A stretch of 64,000 nt of DNA, taken from contig JBKEDD010000112.1 in the NCBI GenBank assembly GCA_047975215.1, positions 1-64,000 of the forward strand, written 5' to 3'. The position numbers and the translations under genes are program-made. Below are positions 17,884-27,231 of this stretch, one piece after another. This DNA comes from JAGRMG01 sp047975215. GTDB lineage: Bacteria; Pseudomonadota; Alphaproteobacteria; Rhodobacterales; Rhodobacteraceae. Within the stretch, counting starts at the first letter, position 1, and every line of letters begins with the position of its first letter. The notes beneath the pieces are model-generated. The model was not told where the DNA came from. It saw only the letters and a list, made by a program, of their open reading frames with translations, and made no database searches.

Positions 17884-20800
17884 CGCTCGGCCCGGTGCCC
17901 GGCAGCGTGCGGTCCGGCACATCCGCGGGCGCGGCATAATCTGCCAGGTTGATCTGTGCCATCTGCAACATCTCCGTGGCGCCGGTCAGGTGGCGCGCCA
18001 TCTCCTCCAGCAGTCGCAGCGCGACACCCGCATCGCTTTCGATCACGGCGCGGAACTCGGCGGCGCCGATCCTAAGAAACCCGGTCTGTTCGACCGCAAC
18101 CAGATCAAGCATCCGGTGACCGCCCGCAATCACCGCCAGATCTCCGATCAGCCGCCCGGCTCCGACGACATAGACCGGCGGATCGCCCGACTCGGCATTG
18201 GGCAGGCGCATCTCGGCCCGCCCTGTCAGGCACAGATAGACCGCGTCGGCAACCTGTCCGTGACGGAACACCGCCTGCCCCGGCGCGGCATCATACCATG
18301 CCGCGCTGAACGCGAGCAGCCTCCGGTTTCGCGCATCAAGCGCGCCGAACAGTTCGGATTCTGACAGGATGTCAAGCTTGCGGTCCAGATCCGCGGCCCC
18401 GCCGGCGGGCGCCACGGGCCGCACCCGCGCGGCACCGTCGATCCGCCCGTCGCGGATCTCGACAAACATGTCCCAGGCCTGCGGATCGTCGAAATCGTCT
18501 TCCAGAAAGATCAGCGTCGTATCGGGAAAGAACCCGCGCAGCCGGTGAGGCAGCCGCCTGCGATCGGCTGCGTCGTGGGCGGCCAGAACACCGTCCATGA
18601 TCAGGATATCGGGCCGCTTGATCGCGGCGCGCCCGAAACCCGCGCGTTGCTGGAACGCCGGCGGCAGGTTGGCGCCGCCCAGCCCGGCGGACATGTCAAA
18701 AACCAGCGCGACGATCTGGCGCCGCAGACCGTGCGCCTGCAGGACATCAGCGACAACATCCTCGACCGCGTCGGCGCGCCCGCCCGTCGCCTTTGCCATT
18801 CGACCATAGATCGCGTTTTCCAGCAGCGTCAGGCGCGGCGCATAGCGGTCTTCGCCAAAGGGGACAAACATGTCGCCCGTCTGCGCCAGCAGCCTCGCGG
18901 CATGGGACTTGCGGATCGCCAGTATCCTGGCCTTGTATTCATCGGCGAAACCCGGCCCGATCTGTTCCGCGCTCATCAGGAACACCACGGTCAGCAGCAG
19001 CGCCCGCTCGGCCCCGCTCAGCCTGTCTTCTCCCAGAAGGCGGCGCCGCCGCACGATTTCTGTAAGCCGGTGATAGGTGGCCTCATCGATGCCCAGCCTG
19101 CGGAACAGGGGGTGGCCGGTATCGTCCTGCCCGAACGTCCGGTTCAGCAGCTCGACGACACCTGCGGCAATTTCCAGACCCTCTTGCGCGATACCCAGTT
19201 CGTCCAGCATCCGGAAAAACCCGGATTCGCGGGCAAGCCCGTCCTGGGTGATCTCGCGCGAAGGCGAGGCGAACAGCAGGTTGCCGCCCAGCGGTATCGC
19301 GGGGTTGAAGCCCTCGGGGTCGAAACGGTGCAACGCATCCGTCAGCCCCGAGGCGCGAAGGCGATCCGCGATCTCGGGGCGCAGCCGCACCACGGTATCG
19401 GCCAGTTCGGGGTGGCGCACAGGATCGAGCCGCGCCCTCAGGTTGCGGCGAAAGGCGTATTCTTCGGCCCCCATCAACTGAACCAGTTCGTACCACAGAT
19501 CCTGCACCTGCTGCATGTCGCCAAGGCCGGCGATCGCCGGATCGCACCAGTCGCCGGCCGCCAGGTCGGTGCTGTTGCCGGAGCGCGCCGCTTCGATGCG
19601 CTGGCGTGCGAGTCCGGGCGGGTCGGCGCCTGCCGCGCAGGGGCGGATCCGCAGCGGCATCAGCAGGTTGTCGCCCAGCGTGCCGTCAAACAGGTAGGGG
19701 CGCGAATGGGCATAGCCGACCCGCGCCGCGATCACCGCCTGGTGCAGCCGGTCAAGCCGCTGCCCGGCCAGCGTAACCCGCCCCCGCACGGGCAGAACCT
19801 CGCGCACCAGCAGATGCGCCAGTGCCGCGCGTTCGGCGCCGCGGCGGCTGCGGATCGCGATGCAGCCCGCCTGCGGGATGGTCAGATCGATCTCTTCCAG
19901 AACCGGATTGCCGTCCTGGTCGGCCACGGTGACGTTGGAAATCTCGATCGGCCCGCGCAGATGGGGAATGTCGCCGGGCGTTCCCTCGACCAGGGTTTCG
20001 GGAATCATGTTGGACGGCGCGAAGCGTTCCATCATGACATCCCAGCGCAGCGTCATCTCCTGCACCTGGTTGTAATAGGTCAGCAGATCGCGCCACGGGC
20101 CGCTCAGATCCTTGTAGGCGCCCAGCGCCGCCACCAGCGCGCCCACCGTGATCTCGCCGCGGATCGCCAGATAGCCGCCGATCAGGTAGAACAGGAAGGG
20201 CGTGATCTGCGTGATCAGATTGTTGAGGAACTTCATGAAGTATTTCTTGCGGTAGATCCGGAAGCGCAGATCGAACAGTCGGCCCAGCCTGTCGGTGAAC
20301 TGCGCCAGCCGGTAAGCCATGCCGCCATTGGCGCGCAGATCGCTTATCCCGGCGGCGGTCTCGCCGATCTCGGACGCAAGATGGCGGACCTCGACGATCC
20401 GGTCCTTGTTCAGCAGGTTGATCTGGCGTTGCAGCATCGGAATCAGCCAGGCCTGCAACGGTATCAGCGCCACCGCCGCCAACCCGAACCAGACGCTTTG
20501 TGCAAACAGGAAGCCGACGATCGTCATCATCTGGCCGAACTGGAACACCGGCTGGGCGATAGCGTCGCCCATCAACCCGCCCATCGGTTCGGCCTCGGAC
20601 GTGATCATCGCCACCAGTTCGCCCTGGCTGGTGGTGCGGAAATACGGGCGCGGAAACCGCAACATGCGGTGAATCAACTGATAGCGCAGGCGCCTCAGCA
20701 TACGTTCCGACAGCACGCCCTTGCGCGTGTTGAGATACATCTTGAGCATGCCGCCGATCAGCACCGTGGCCAGGAACAGCCCGCACAGGATCACCAGATA

Positions 20801-20992
20801 CTCGACCTGGCCGAAGCGCATACCGAACACGAGGACGGTGGCGGTGGCAGAACCGATGGCGTCGTTGACGATCATCTTGGGGAGTTGCAACGAGGCGTAT
20901 AGAAACGGAAACGACATCAGCGTGACCAGCAGCAGCCACAACTGCTGGCGCCGGGAATGTTTCCAGATGAATGCGAACAGGGTGGGTTCCAT
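17876..20992 (-). CDS. ABC-like membrane protein with degenerate nucleotide-binding domain and C-terminal cNMP-binding domain
   Basis: A 1038-residue protein. Residues 10-315 form a six-helix ABC exporter-type membrane domain. From 348 an ABC ATPase-like domain begins, but its motifs are lost: the Walker A position reads RSRRGAERA (380-388), the Q-loop GYAHSRP, the signature LPPAFQQR (777-783) in place of LSGGQ, Walker B ILIMDG (796-801) with Gly instead of Glu, and no H-loop His (FLED). About 300 residues are inserted between the Q-loop and the signature. Residues 870-1005 form a cyclic-nucleotide-binding (CRP-like) domain. It probably does not hydrolyse ATP like a normal exporter; a regulatory or scaffold role is inference. 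It is divergent from the DUF6478 gene. Confidence 0.85.
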   Translation of the reverse strand: MEPTLFAFIWKHSRRQQLWLLLVTLMSFPFLYASLQLPKMIVNDAIGSATATVLVFGMRFGQVEYLVILCGLFLATVLIGGMLKMYLNTRKGVLSERMLRRLRYQLIHRMLRFPRPYFRTTSQGELVAMITSEAEPMGGLMGDAIAQPVFQFGQMMTIVGFLFAQSVWFGLAAVALIPLQAWLIPMLQRQINLLNKDRIVEVRHLASEIGETAAGISDLRANGGMAYRLAQFTDRLGRLFDLRFRIYRKKYFMKFLNNLITQITPFLFYLIGGYLAIRGEITVGALVAALGAYKDLSGPWRDLLTYYNQVQEMTLRWDVMMERFAPSNMIPETLVEGTPGDIPHLRGPIEISNVTVADQDGNPVLEEIDLTIPQAGCIAIRSRRGAERAALAHLLVREVLPVRGRVTLAGQRLDRLHQAVIAARVGYAHSRPYLFDGTLGDNLLMPLRIRPCAAGADPPGLARQRIEAARSGNSTDLAAGDWCDPAIAGLGDMQQVQDLWYELVQLMGAEEYAFRRNLRARLDPVRHPELADTVVRLRPEIADRLRASGLTDALHRFDPEGFNPAIPLGGNLLFASPSREITQDGLARESGFFRMLDELGIAQEGLEIAAGVVELLNRTFGQDDTGHPLFRRLGIDEATYHRLTEIVRRRRLLGEDRLSGAERALLLTVVFLMSAEQIGPGFADEYKARILAIRKSHAARLLAQTGDMFVPFGEDRYAPRLTLLENAIYGRMAKATGGRADAVEDVVADVLQAHGLRRQIVALVFDMSAGLGGANLPPAFQQRAGFGRAAIKRPDILIMDGVLAAHDAADRRRLPHRLRGFFPDTTLIFLEDDFDDPQAWDMFVEIRDGRIDGAARVRPVAPAGGAADLDRKLDILSESELFGALDARNRRLLAFSAAWYDAAPGQAVFRHGQVADAVYLCLTGRAEMRLPNAESGDPPVYVVGAGRLIGDLAVIAGGHRMLDLVAVEQTGFLRIGAAEFRAVIESDAGVALRLLEEMARHLTGATEMLQMAQINLADYAAPADVPDRTLPGTGPSDA

Positions 20993-21259
20993 GGCCGCGA
21001 ACCTGCCCTCCCGCGCCCGCCGTTGCACAATGCCGACGTATACGCCACTGCGCCCTGCCGGCCAGTCCAGAGGTTAGGCACCGGGGCGCGCGATTACAAG
21101 CAGCGGCCCCCCGCCCTGCCCCGGCGGCAGCGGCGAAAACGCCCCGGCGCCCAACAAATTCGGCGCAGTTCGCAATTGCCGGGTTATTTCGCCAAAACGG
21201 TTTCGCTACAGTATCGCCAAATCGACAGGCATCGTCACGCCGACGGTGACAGGTGGGAT

Positions 21260-22021
21260 ATGGGCAGGATACTGGATCGGCTGTTTCACGCGCGCGCATT
21301 GGGCCGCTGGCGCCGTGCTGCCCGCCATGCAGAGACCGCGACGCTGGGCGAATTGCGGCTTCAGCGCGGTCAGGCGCGTCAGCTGCGCACCCATCTTGAC
21401 CGGCTGATCCATGTCGCCGAAGGCCGCCTGGCCCTGCCGATGATCGGATCATCCTTCTTTCCGCGACCGCACGGAACCGACTGGTCATGGCGCCCGGAAC
21501 TGTGGCGCGGGCCACTGCCGTCGCCCGGCCTGTCCTCGGTTCCGACCAAATCCATGCTCGGTTCAGAGGTGACGCTGTTTCACGACTGCGCCTATTCCGA
21601 GTTGACGCTTCGCCAGTTGCGCAACACCCGCGAACGCGACCTTGCCCCCTACGGGCTGCGCATGGACGTGTTCAAGTTCGACGGCTCGTTCCTGTCGCTG
21701 GTCATCGACCTGCCGGACGGCGCGGCGCAGGGGCTGACCCGCGACCACCTGCTGCGGGTCGACACCATCATCGAGACCGAAAAACCACTGGAGATCTTCG
21801 CGCGCCTGAACATCCGGCACGGCCCGAACACCGAACAGATCGTGCGCGAACTGCCGCTCGACCAGCAGGATGTGATGGTCGAATTCGACCTGGCCTATTC
21901 ACGGATGAACGAAAAGCGGGTCGAGAAGATCTGGCTCGACCTGATCTTCGAAGCACCCGACATGAACCAGGTGGTGATCCGCGACCTGACCATTTCCCGA
22001 CACCGCCGCGCCGCGATCTGA
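21260..22021 (+). CDS. DUF6478 family protein
   Basis: A 253-residue protein without known function, matching the DUF6478 group of Rhodobacteraceae by its general features. The first 60 residues are helical and Arg-rich (LDRLFHARALGRWRRAA). The rest alternates beta-rich segments such as SEVTLFHDCAYSELTLRQLRN and VFKFDGSFLSLVIDLP, ending with DLTISRHRRAAI. No catalytic motif or membrane segment is seen. AGGTGGG precedes the ATG at 21260. The next gene starts 11 bases after its stop. The 267 bases before it, shared with the divergent ABC-like gene, must hold both promoters; no clear operator was recognised there. Confidence 0.75.
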   Translation: MGRILDRLFHARALGRWRRAARHAETATLGELRLQRGQARQLRTHLDRLIHVAEGRLALPMIGSSFFPRPHGTDWSWRPELWRGPLPSPGLSSVPTKSMLGSEVTLFHDCAYSELTLRQLRNTRERDLAPYGLRMDVFKFDGSFLSLVIDLPDGAAQGLTRDHLLRVDTIIETEKPLEIFARLNIRHGPNTEQIVRELPLDQQDVMVEFDLAYSRMNEKRVEKIWLDLIFEAPDMNQVVIRDLTISRHRRAAI

Positions 22022-22032
22022 GAGGCCCGCCC

Positions 22033-22407
22033 ATGAGCAACCTGACCCTGACCAAGCTCCGGATGCGCAACGGCGTCTGGGAGGGCCGGCTTTCGGGCGC
22101 CACGGACGGCATAAGACCGATCGTCGGCGTGCGTTATCTCGACCGGTATGTCGAGGACGTGCGCCTGAGCGAATGCGACGAACCCGGCTGCTGGGACATC
22201 GCGATTCCGATCCCGGCCGAGGCCGTGGCCGACGGGGTACACACATTCCTTGTCACCGACGAGGTGGACGATGCCAGGCTGGGCGATTTCACCCTGATCG
22301 CGGGAGAATCCGTAGCCGACGACCTGCGGGCCGAGATGGAGCTTTTGCGCGCCGAACTGGACATGCTGAAACGCGCCTTCCGCCGGCATTGCCTCGAAAC
22401 GATGTAG
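22033..22407 (+). CDS. Small conserved hypothetical protein
   Basis: A 124-residue protein, not recognised. It looks like a compact beta-rich domain (residues 1-95, LTLTKLRMRNGVWEGRLSG onward, acidic) followed by a C-terminal amphipathic helix (DLRAEMELLRAELDMLKRAF) that could form a coiled coil. It has no membrane segment and no cysteine cluster beyond CDEPGCW. It follows the DUF6478 gene by 11 bases and is almost certainly co-transcribed with it, so the two may act together. Confidence 0.7.
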   Translation: MSNLTLTKLRMRNGVWEGRLSGATDGIRPIVGVRYLDRYVEDVRLSECDEPGCWDIAIPIPAEAVADGVHTFLVTDEVDDARLGDFTLIAGESVADDLRAEMELLRAELDMLKRAFRRHCLETM

Positions 22408-22426
22408 GGTTTCGCACGGATCCCCC

Positions 22427-22453
22427 GGCCGGGCCGGTTCGTCCGGCCCGGCC
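22427..22453. terminator. GC-rich hairpin between convergent genes
   Basis: GGCCGGGCCGG and CCGGCCCGGCC pair perfectly over 11 bp around a TTCGT loop. It lies between the stop codons of the gene ending at 22407 (+) and ctpA ending at 22484 (-). It can fold on both transcripts. No T-run is present. Confidence 0.55.
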
Positions 22454-22483
22454 CGGCCGACAGGCAACGGGGACCGGTGGCCC

Positions 22484-23821
22484 CTACTCCTTCGGGCCCA
22501 GCGCCGACAGGCCCTTGAGGATATCGACGGCATAGGCCAGCTGGTAATCCTTTTCGCGCAGTTCGGCCGAAGCTTCCGCCTTGGCGCGGTCCTCCTCGAT
22601 CTGGCGGATCTCGTCCTCGGTCAGGCTGTCGTTGTTCAGCCGGCCGCGCAGATCGGCCTCGGAGCGGGACTTGCGGGCCTTGTTCTCGTCTTCCTCCCCG
22701 GCAGCGGGCCGGGTGCGGGGTTGCTGCACCACGATGTCGGGCGATACCCCCAGCGCCTGAATCGACCGTCCCGAAGGCGTGTAATAGCGGGCCGTGGTCA
22801 GGCGCATGGCACCCTCACCGCGAAGCGGCATCACCGTCTGCACCGAGCCCTTGCCGAAACTCTTGGTGCCCACGACGATGGCGCGACGGTGATCTTTCAG
22901 CGCGCCAGCGACGATTTCGGACGCAGAGGCCGAGCCGCCGTTGATCAGCACCACGATCGGCTTGCCCTCGGCCAGATCGCCCGGCGTGGCGTTGAAGCGT
23001 TCGCCGTCCTCGGGGTTGCGGCCGCGTGTGCTGACGATCTCGCCCTTTTCCATGAACGCGTCGGCGACCTTGATCGCTTGGTTCAGCAGACCGCCGGGAT
23101 TGTTGCGCAGGTCCAGAACGAAGCCGTCGATATTGTCCATCCCGCCGGCCTCTTCGACCTGTTTTTTCAGACCCTCGATCAGGTTCGGCGTGGTTTGTTC
23201 GTTAAAGGTGGTGATCCGCAGCACGACCGCATCGCCTTCGTTGCGCGAACGTACCGCCGTCAGCTTGATGGTGTCGCGGATGATGGACACGTCGAACGGT
23301 TCGGGCTCGCCCTCGCGCACCACGGTAATGACGATCTCGGATCCGACCGGACCACGCATCAGTTCCACCGCCTGATCGAGCGTCAGACCCAGCACGCTTT
23401 CACTGTCCACATGGGTAATGAAATCGCCCGCCTCGATCCCGGCTTCCTCGGCCGGGGTGCCGTCGATCGGCGACACCACCTTGACAAAGCCTTCCTCTTG
23501 CGTGACCTCGATACCAAGCCCGCCGAATTCGCCCCGCGTCTGTACCCGCATGTTGGCGGCATCGTCCGGCGAGAGATAGCTCGAATGCGGATCGAGCGAG
23601 GTCAACATGCCGTTGATCGCCGCCTCGATCAGCTTCTTCTCGTCCACCTCCTCGACATATTGCGCGCGAATGCGTTCAAAGATGTCGCCAAACAGGTCGA
23701 GCTGTTCATAGACGGTAGAGTTGCGCGCGGTTTCCTGAGCCACCAGCGGCCCGGCGATCTGGGTGGTCGCCACGACGCCGGCCACGGTGCCGCCCAGGGC
23801 GGCCATCACGAATTTCCTCAT
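22484..23821 (-). CDS. ctpA: Carboxyl-terminal processing protease (S41 family)
   Basis: A 445-residue periplasmic serine protease. It has a short N-terminal hydrophobic signal or anchor (MRKFVMAALGGTVAGVVATT), the family block LDPHSSYLSP, a PDZ domain at about 95-175 (GGLGIEV to VVRE), and the S41 catalytic dyad: Ser299 in GGSASASEI and Lys324 in SFGKGSVQ. Related CtpA enzymes trim or degrade peptidoglycan-remodelling and other envelope proteins. The Glu/Arg-rich C-terminal 70 residues are helical. It follows the envC-like gene by 6 bases, in the common gpmI-envC-ctpA order. Confidence 0.95.
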   Translation of the reverse strand: MRKFVMAALGGTVAGVVATTQIAGPLVAQETARNSTVYEQLDLFGDIFERIRAQYVEEVDEKKLIEAAINGMLTSLDPHSSYLSPDDAANMRVQTRGEFGGLGIEVTQEEGFVKVVSPIDGTPAEEAGIEAGDFITHVDSESVLGLTLDQAVELMRGPVGSEIVITVVREGEPEPFDVSIIRDTIKLTAVRSRNEGDAVVLRITTFNEQTTPNLIEGLKKQVEEAGGMDNIDGFVLDLRNNPGGLLNQAIKVADAFMEKGEIVSTRGRNPEDGERFNATPGDLAEGKPIVVLINGGSASASEIVAGALKDHRRAIVVGTKSFGKGSVQTVMPLRGEGAMRLTTARYYTPSGRSIQALGVSPDIVVQQPRTRPAAGEEDENKARKSRSEADLRGRLNNDSLTEDEIRQIEEDRAKAEASAELREKDYQLAYAVDILKGLSALGPKE

Positions 23822-23827
23822 GTCTTG

Positions 23828-24967
23828 CTATCCATCCTTGTCGGCTCGGAACCATGTCTCGGGGTCTACAGGGCGGTTTCCTTCCCGCACCTCTATATAA
23901 AGCGTTTCTGACAATGCGGAACCAGACTCCTCACCCGATGGTGACAGAATTGCCCCGGTTTCCGGTGCCGCGCCCCCCATCAGCCCCACCGGCGCACCCG
24001 CCGGGATCACCTGGCCGGCCTCGCCATAGACTTCGCTGAGGCCGGACAGCACAAACAGGATATCCGCCTGCGGTTCGAGAATCACCACGTTGCCCAGATC
24101 CAGCAGCGGCCCGCGATAGCGGATCGTCGCGGCGGTGGGCGATGTCACCAGCGCCCTCGGACGGGTCGCAAGGATGAAGCCCTCGCGCTTGATCCCCGCG
24201 GCGTCAGCCTCGCCCGCACGGCGCAGCAGCACCCCCTGCACGGGCAACGCGATACGGCCCTTGCTTGCACTGATATCGGCGCGGGTTTCCTCCTCCACGC
24301 CGCCTTCGGCAATTTCCGACAGGCCGCTGGCGAACCCGTCCAGCGTTTCGACCGAGGAAATGAGAATGGCGGTCCGCACCGGATCCTCGGTGAAACGGCG
24401 CGGCAGGTCGGTGCGTTCGGCAACGGCATGGCTCAGTTCGGCCCGCGCCTTCTGGATACCGCTCAGACCGTCCCGGAGCGTTTCCGCGGCGTTTTGCTGC
24501 AACAGGCGCAGGGTGCGCACCTCGTCCAGCTGCTGGCGCAGCCGGCCGGCCTGCGTGGCCAGCGCCGGCGTCACCTCGGCCAGCATCATCGCCGACCGGG
24601 CGCTGCCCAACGGTCCCGCGGGATGCACCAGCAACACCGGCGGCGGCGATGTCTCGATGGTCTGGAGCACGCCGAGCAACCCGGCGATCTCGTCCTCGCG
24701 GGCACGCAGGCGCCGGCTCAGCTGCGCTTCGCGGATCGAAACCCGGCGCAGCCCGTCGCGCATCGCCGCCAGCCCGGCCTCGTAGGCGCGCACGGTTTCC
24801 GTCAGCGCGCGAACCCGGTCACGCGCGCCCTCCGCATCCTGCAACGCCAAGGTGGCCTGTTCCAGCTGCTTGGCCGCGGCAAGGGCCGCCTGCGCCGGAT
24901 CGTCCTGCTGGGCAAACGCGGCCCCCGCCCACAGCGTCAACCCCAGGAACGCGGCGCTCAGTCTCAT
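23828..24967 (-). CDS. EnvC-like murein hydrolase activator (degenerate M23/LytM)
   Basis: A 379-residue exported protein: a signal peptide ending near AAFAQQ, then about 200 residues of coiled coil (Ala/Arg/Glu/Leu-rich), then a LytM/M23 fold from about 255. The zinc ligands of active M23 peptidases are missing: the HxxxD position reads SPTAATIRYRG and the HxH position reads LYIEVREG. That is the hallmark of EnvC-type proteins, which activate amidases for septal splitting rather than cut peptidoglycan. It overlaps gpmI by 4 bases and precedes ctpA by 6. Confidence 0.88.
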   Translation of the reverse strand: MRLSAAFLGLTLWAGAAFAQQDDPAQAALAAAKQLEQATLALQDAEGARDRVRALTETVRAYEAGLAAMRDGLRRVSIREAQLSRRLRAREDEIAGLLGVLQTIETSPPPVLLVHPAGPLGSARSAMMLAEVTPALATQAGRLRQQLDEVRTLRLLQQNAAETLRDGLSGIQKARAELSHAVAERTDLPRRFTEDPVRTAILISSVETLDGFASGLSEIAEGGVEEETRADISASKGRIALPVQGVLLRRAGEADAAGIKREGFILATRPRALVTSPTAATIRYRGPLLDLGNVVILEPQADILFVLSGLSEVYGEAGQVIPAGAPVGLMGGAAPETGAILSPSGEESGSALSETLYIEVREGNRPVDPETWFRADKDG

Positions 24968-26481
24968 TTCAGCAGGCTCTGGCCGGTCATTTCGGGGGGC
25001 TGGGGCAGATGCATCAATTCCAGTATCGTCGGCGCCAGATCGGCCAGGCGCCCGTCGCGCAACTGCCTACCCGCCGGCCCGCCAACCAGGATCACCGGTA
25101 CCGGGTTCAGCGTATGCGCCGTGTGCGGCCCGCCGGTCGCCGGGTCGATCATGCATTCGCAATTGCCGTGATCGGCGGTAACGATCATCGCGCCGCCGAC
25201 CTTTTCCAGCGCCGCGACGGCGCGGCCCAGCCCCCGGTCCACCGCCTCGCAGGCGCGCATCGCGGCCTCCAGATCGCCGGTATGGCCGACCATGTCGGGA
25301 TTGGCGTAATTGACCACGATCAGGTCATAGCCGTTCTCGATGGCCCGCACCAACCTGTCGGTCACTTCGACCGAGGCCATTTCCGGTTGCAGATCGTAGG
25401 TCGCCACGTTGGGCGATTTCGGCATGTACCGGTCCTCGCCCGGCTCCGGGTCTTCCCTGCCACCGTTCAGGAAGAAGGTGACATGGGGGTATTTCTCGGT
25501 TTCGGCCAGATGGAACTGGCGCAGTCCGTGGCTCGCGACCCAGGCACCCAGCGTGTTCACGATCTCGGGCTTAGGGTACATGGTTGTCATGTAGGTGTTA
25601 TGCCGGTCGGAATACTCGGCCATGCCCAGCAGCGCCGCAAGGCGCGGGCGGGCACCGGCCTGAAATCCGTCGAAATCCGGATCGCCGATGGCGGCCAGGA
25701 TCTCGCGCACCCGGTCGGCGCGGAAATTCAGACAGAACAACCCGTCGCCCGCCGCCATGCCGCCATAGCTTCCGATTACCGTGGCGGCGATGAATTCGTC
25801 CGTTTCGCCGCGCCCGTAGGCGCCTGAAACCGCCCGCTCGGCGCTGTCGGCGCGCAGCCCGTCACCGCGCACGATCGCGTCAAAGGCTTTCCCGACACGG
25901 ACCCACCGGTTGTCGCGATCCATGGCGAAATAGCGCCCGATAACGGTGGCGATGCGCACCCCTGCCGGGAGCCGCGCCTTCAGCCCGGCAAGATAGTCCC
26001 GGGCCGAAATCGGCCCCACGTCGCGCCCGTCGGTGATCGCATGCAAAACCACAGGAACGCCGGCGCCCGCGATTTCGCTCGCGGCGGCAAGCATGTGGTC
26101 CATGTGCCCGTGCACGCCGCCGTCGCTGACCAGCCCCATCAGGTGCGCGGTGCCGCCGCTGGTCCGCATCCGGGCGATGAAGTCGCGCAGCGCGGCATTG
26201 GTGATGAAACTGCCATCCTCGATGGCCAGGTCGATCTGGCCCAGGTCCATCGCCACCACCCGACCGGCGCCGATATTGGTATGCCCGACCTCGGAATTGC
26301 CCATCTGCCCGCTGGGCAGCCCGACATCGGGGCCATGCGTCACAAGCCGCGCCTGCGGCCCGTGCGCCATGATCGCATCGAAGGTCGGCGTGTTCGCGAG
26401 ATGGGGCGCGTTGGCCTCGGTCAGGTCGGACAGACCCCAGCCATCGAGGATACACAGGACGACAGGTTTGGGGACGGGCAT
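24964..26481 (-). CDS. gpmI: 2,3-bisphosphoglycerate-independent phosphoglycerate mutase
   Basis: A 505-residue metalloenzyme interconverting 3- and 2-phosphoglycerate. The N-terminal LCILDGWGLSD carries the first metal-binding Asp13; GQMGNSEVGHTNIGAG carries the phosphorylated Ser63; LNFRADRVREI and the C-terminal VTADHGNCECM and TGGPHTAHTLNPVP provide further metal and substrate ligands. Full length. First gene of the gpmI-envC-ctpA unit. Confidence 0.97.
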   Translation of the reverse strand: MPVPKPVVLCILDGWGLSDLTEANAPHLANTPTFDAIMAHGPQARLVTHGPDVGLPSGQMGNSEVGHTNIGAGRVVAMDLGQIDLAIEDGSFITNAALRDFIARMRTSGGTAHLMGLVSDGGVHGHMDHMLAAASEIAGAGVPVVLHAITDGRDVGPISARDYLAGLKARLPAGVRIATVIGRYFAMDRDNRWVRVGKAFDAIVRGDGLRADSAERAVSGAYGRGETDEFIAATVIGSYGGMAAGDGLFCLNFRADRVREILAAIGDPDFDGFQAGARPRLAALLGMAEYSDRHNTYMTTMYPKPEIVNTLGAWVASHGLRQFHLAETEKYPHVTFFLNGGREDPEPGEDRYMPKSPNVATYDLQPEMASVEVTDRLVRAIENGYDLIVVNYANPDMVGHTGDLEAAMRACEAVDRGLGRAVAALEKVGGAMIVTADHGNCECMIDPATGGPHTAHTLNPVPVILVGGPAGRQLRDGRLADLAPTILELMHLPQPPEMTGQSLLK

Positions 26482-26599
26482 GCTCGGGCCTCGGTATTCG
26501 GACGACTACGGCGCCTTCTAGCGCCTCGCGGCCCGGGGGTGAACCGCCTTTCGCCGCCCCGCCTTTCTTGCTGTGGGCAATTTCCCCGCCCCGCCGCTT

Positions 26600-27124
26600 T
26601 CAGGCGACGTCGGACACGTTATGCGCCCTGATCCGTTCGAACCAGGCTTCCAGCGCGCCCGGATCGCCCGCCAGCCGCTCGGCCGATCCTTCGGTGAAGT
26701 CCAGGAACTTCCCCTCGTTCAACCCGTTCACTCCGGCGAGAACGGGAATGCCGCGCCCCAGCGCCTCGCCGATCAGGGGCCGGAAACCACGCCCATCGGC
26801 CTCGTGCTTGCCGAACTTGTTGACGATCAGCAGTTCCGGTCCGCTGTCCAGGCAGGCGCCCACCTGCGCCACCGCACGTTCCAGCGCCGCCGGATCCAGC
26901 CTGCAGCCGCGCGACCATGCGCCCAGCGATTGCGATATGCGGATGGTCTCGCCATCGGGCAAGACCTGCACGTCCATGTCGCATTTGGTGCTGTCGCTGC
27001 ATTCGGTGTTGGTCTGGACCACGCCGGCAAGGGCAACGCCGCGCGCCTTCAGGCGCAGGGCCAGCGTGCTCAGCAGACGATCGGTTTCGCCTCGGGCTTG
27101 GCAGATCACATATGCGAGGTTCAT
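26600..27124 (-). CDS. DUF2478 domain-containing protein (P-loop-like NTPase family)
   Basis: A 174-residue protein of the DUF2478 group, often seen near molybdate uptake genes, although none are visible here. It begins LAYVICQARGETDRLL, where a P-loop would stand but no GKT is present, then VVQTNTECSDSTKCDMDV, SRGCRLDPAALE, and the conserved LLIVNKFGKHEADGRGFRP. GGAAAG precedes the ATG at 27124. The function is unknown; the two cysteine-containing motifs are the most conserved-looking part. Confidence 0.8.
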   Translation of the reverse strand: MNLAYVICQARGETDRLLSTLALRLKARGVALAGVVQTNTECSDSTKCDMDVQVLPDGETIRISQSLGAWSRGCRLDPAALERAVAQVGACLDSGPELLIVNKFGKHEADGRGFRPLIGEALGRGIPVLAGVNGLNEGKFLDFTEGSAERLAGDPGALEAWFERIRAHNVSDVA

Positions 27125-27231
27125 CGCGTCTTTCCTTGTCGCATGCGCCATGCGGCGGATGATATGGCCCTATCACTTCCGGCCCCGCGCGGCCAGAGCG
27201 CGAAAGGCCACGCACGCGGCGGGGTCCGCGA

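Noticed and set aside
18545..20902. A 785-codon open frame on the plus strand opposite the ABC-like gene
   Set aside because: It is Gln/Arg/His-rich with no domain, has no ribosome-binding site, and mirrors the codon pattern of the recognisable minus-strand gene; a GC-skew artefact.
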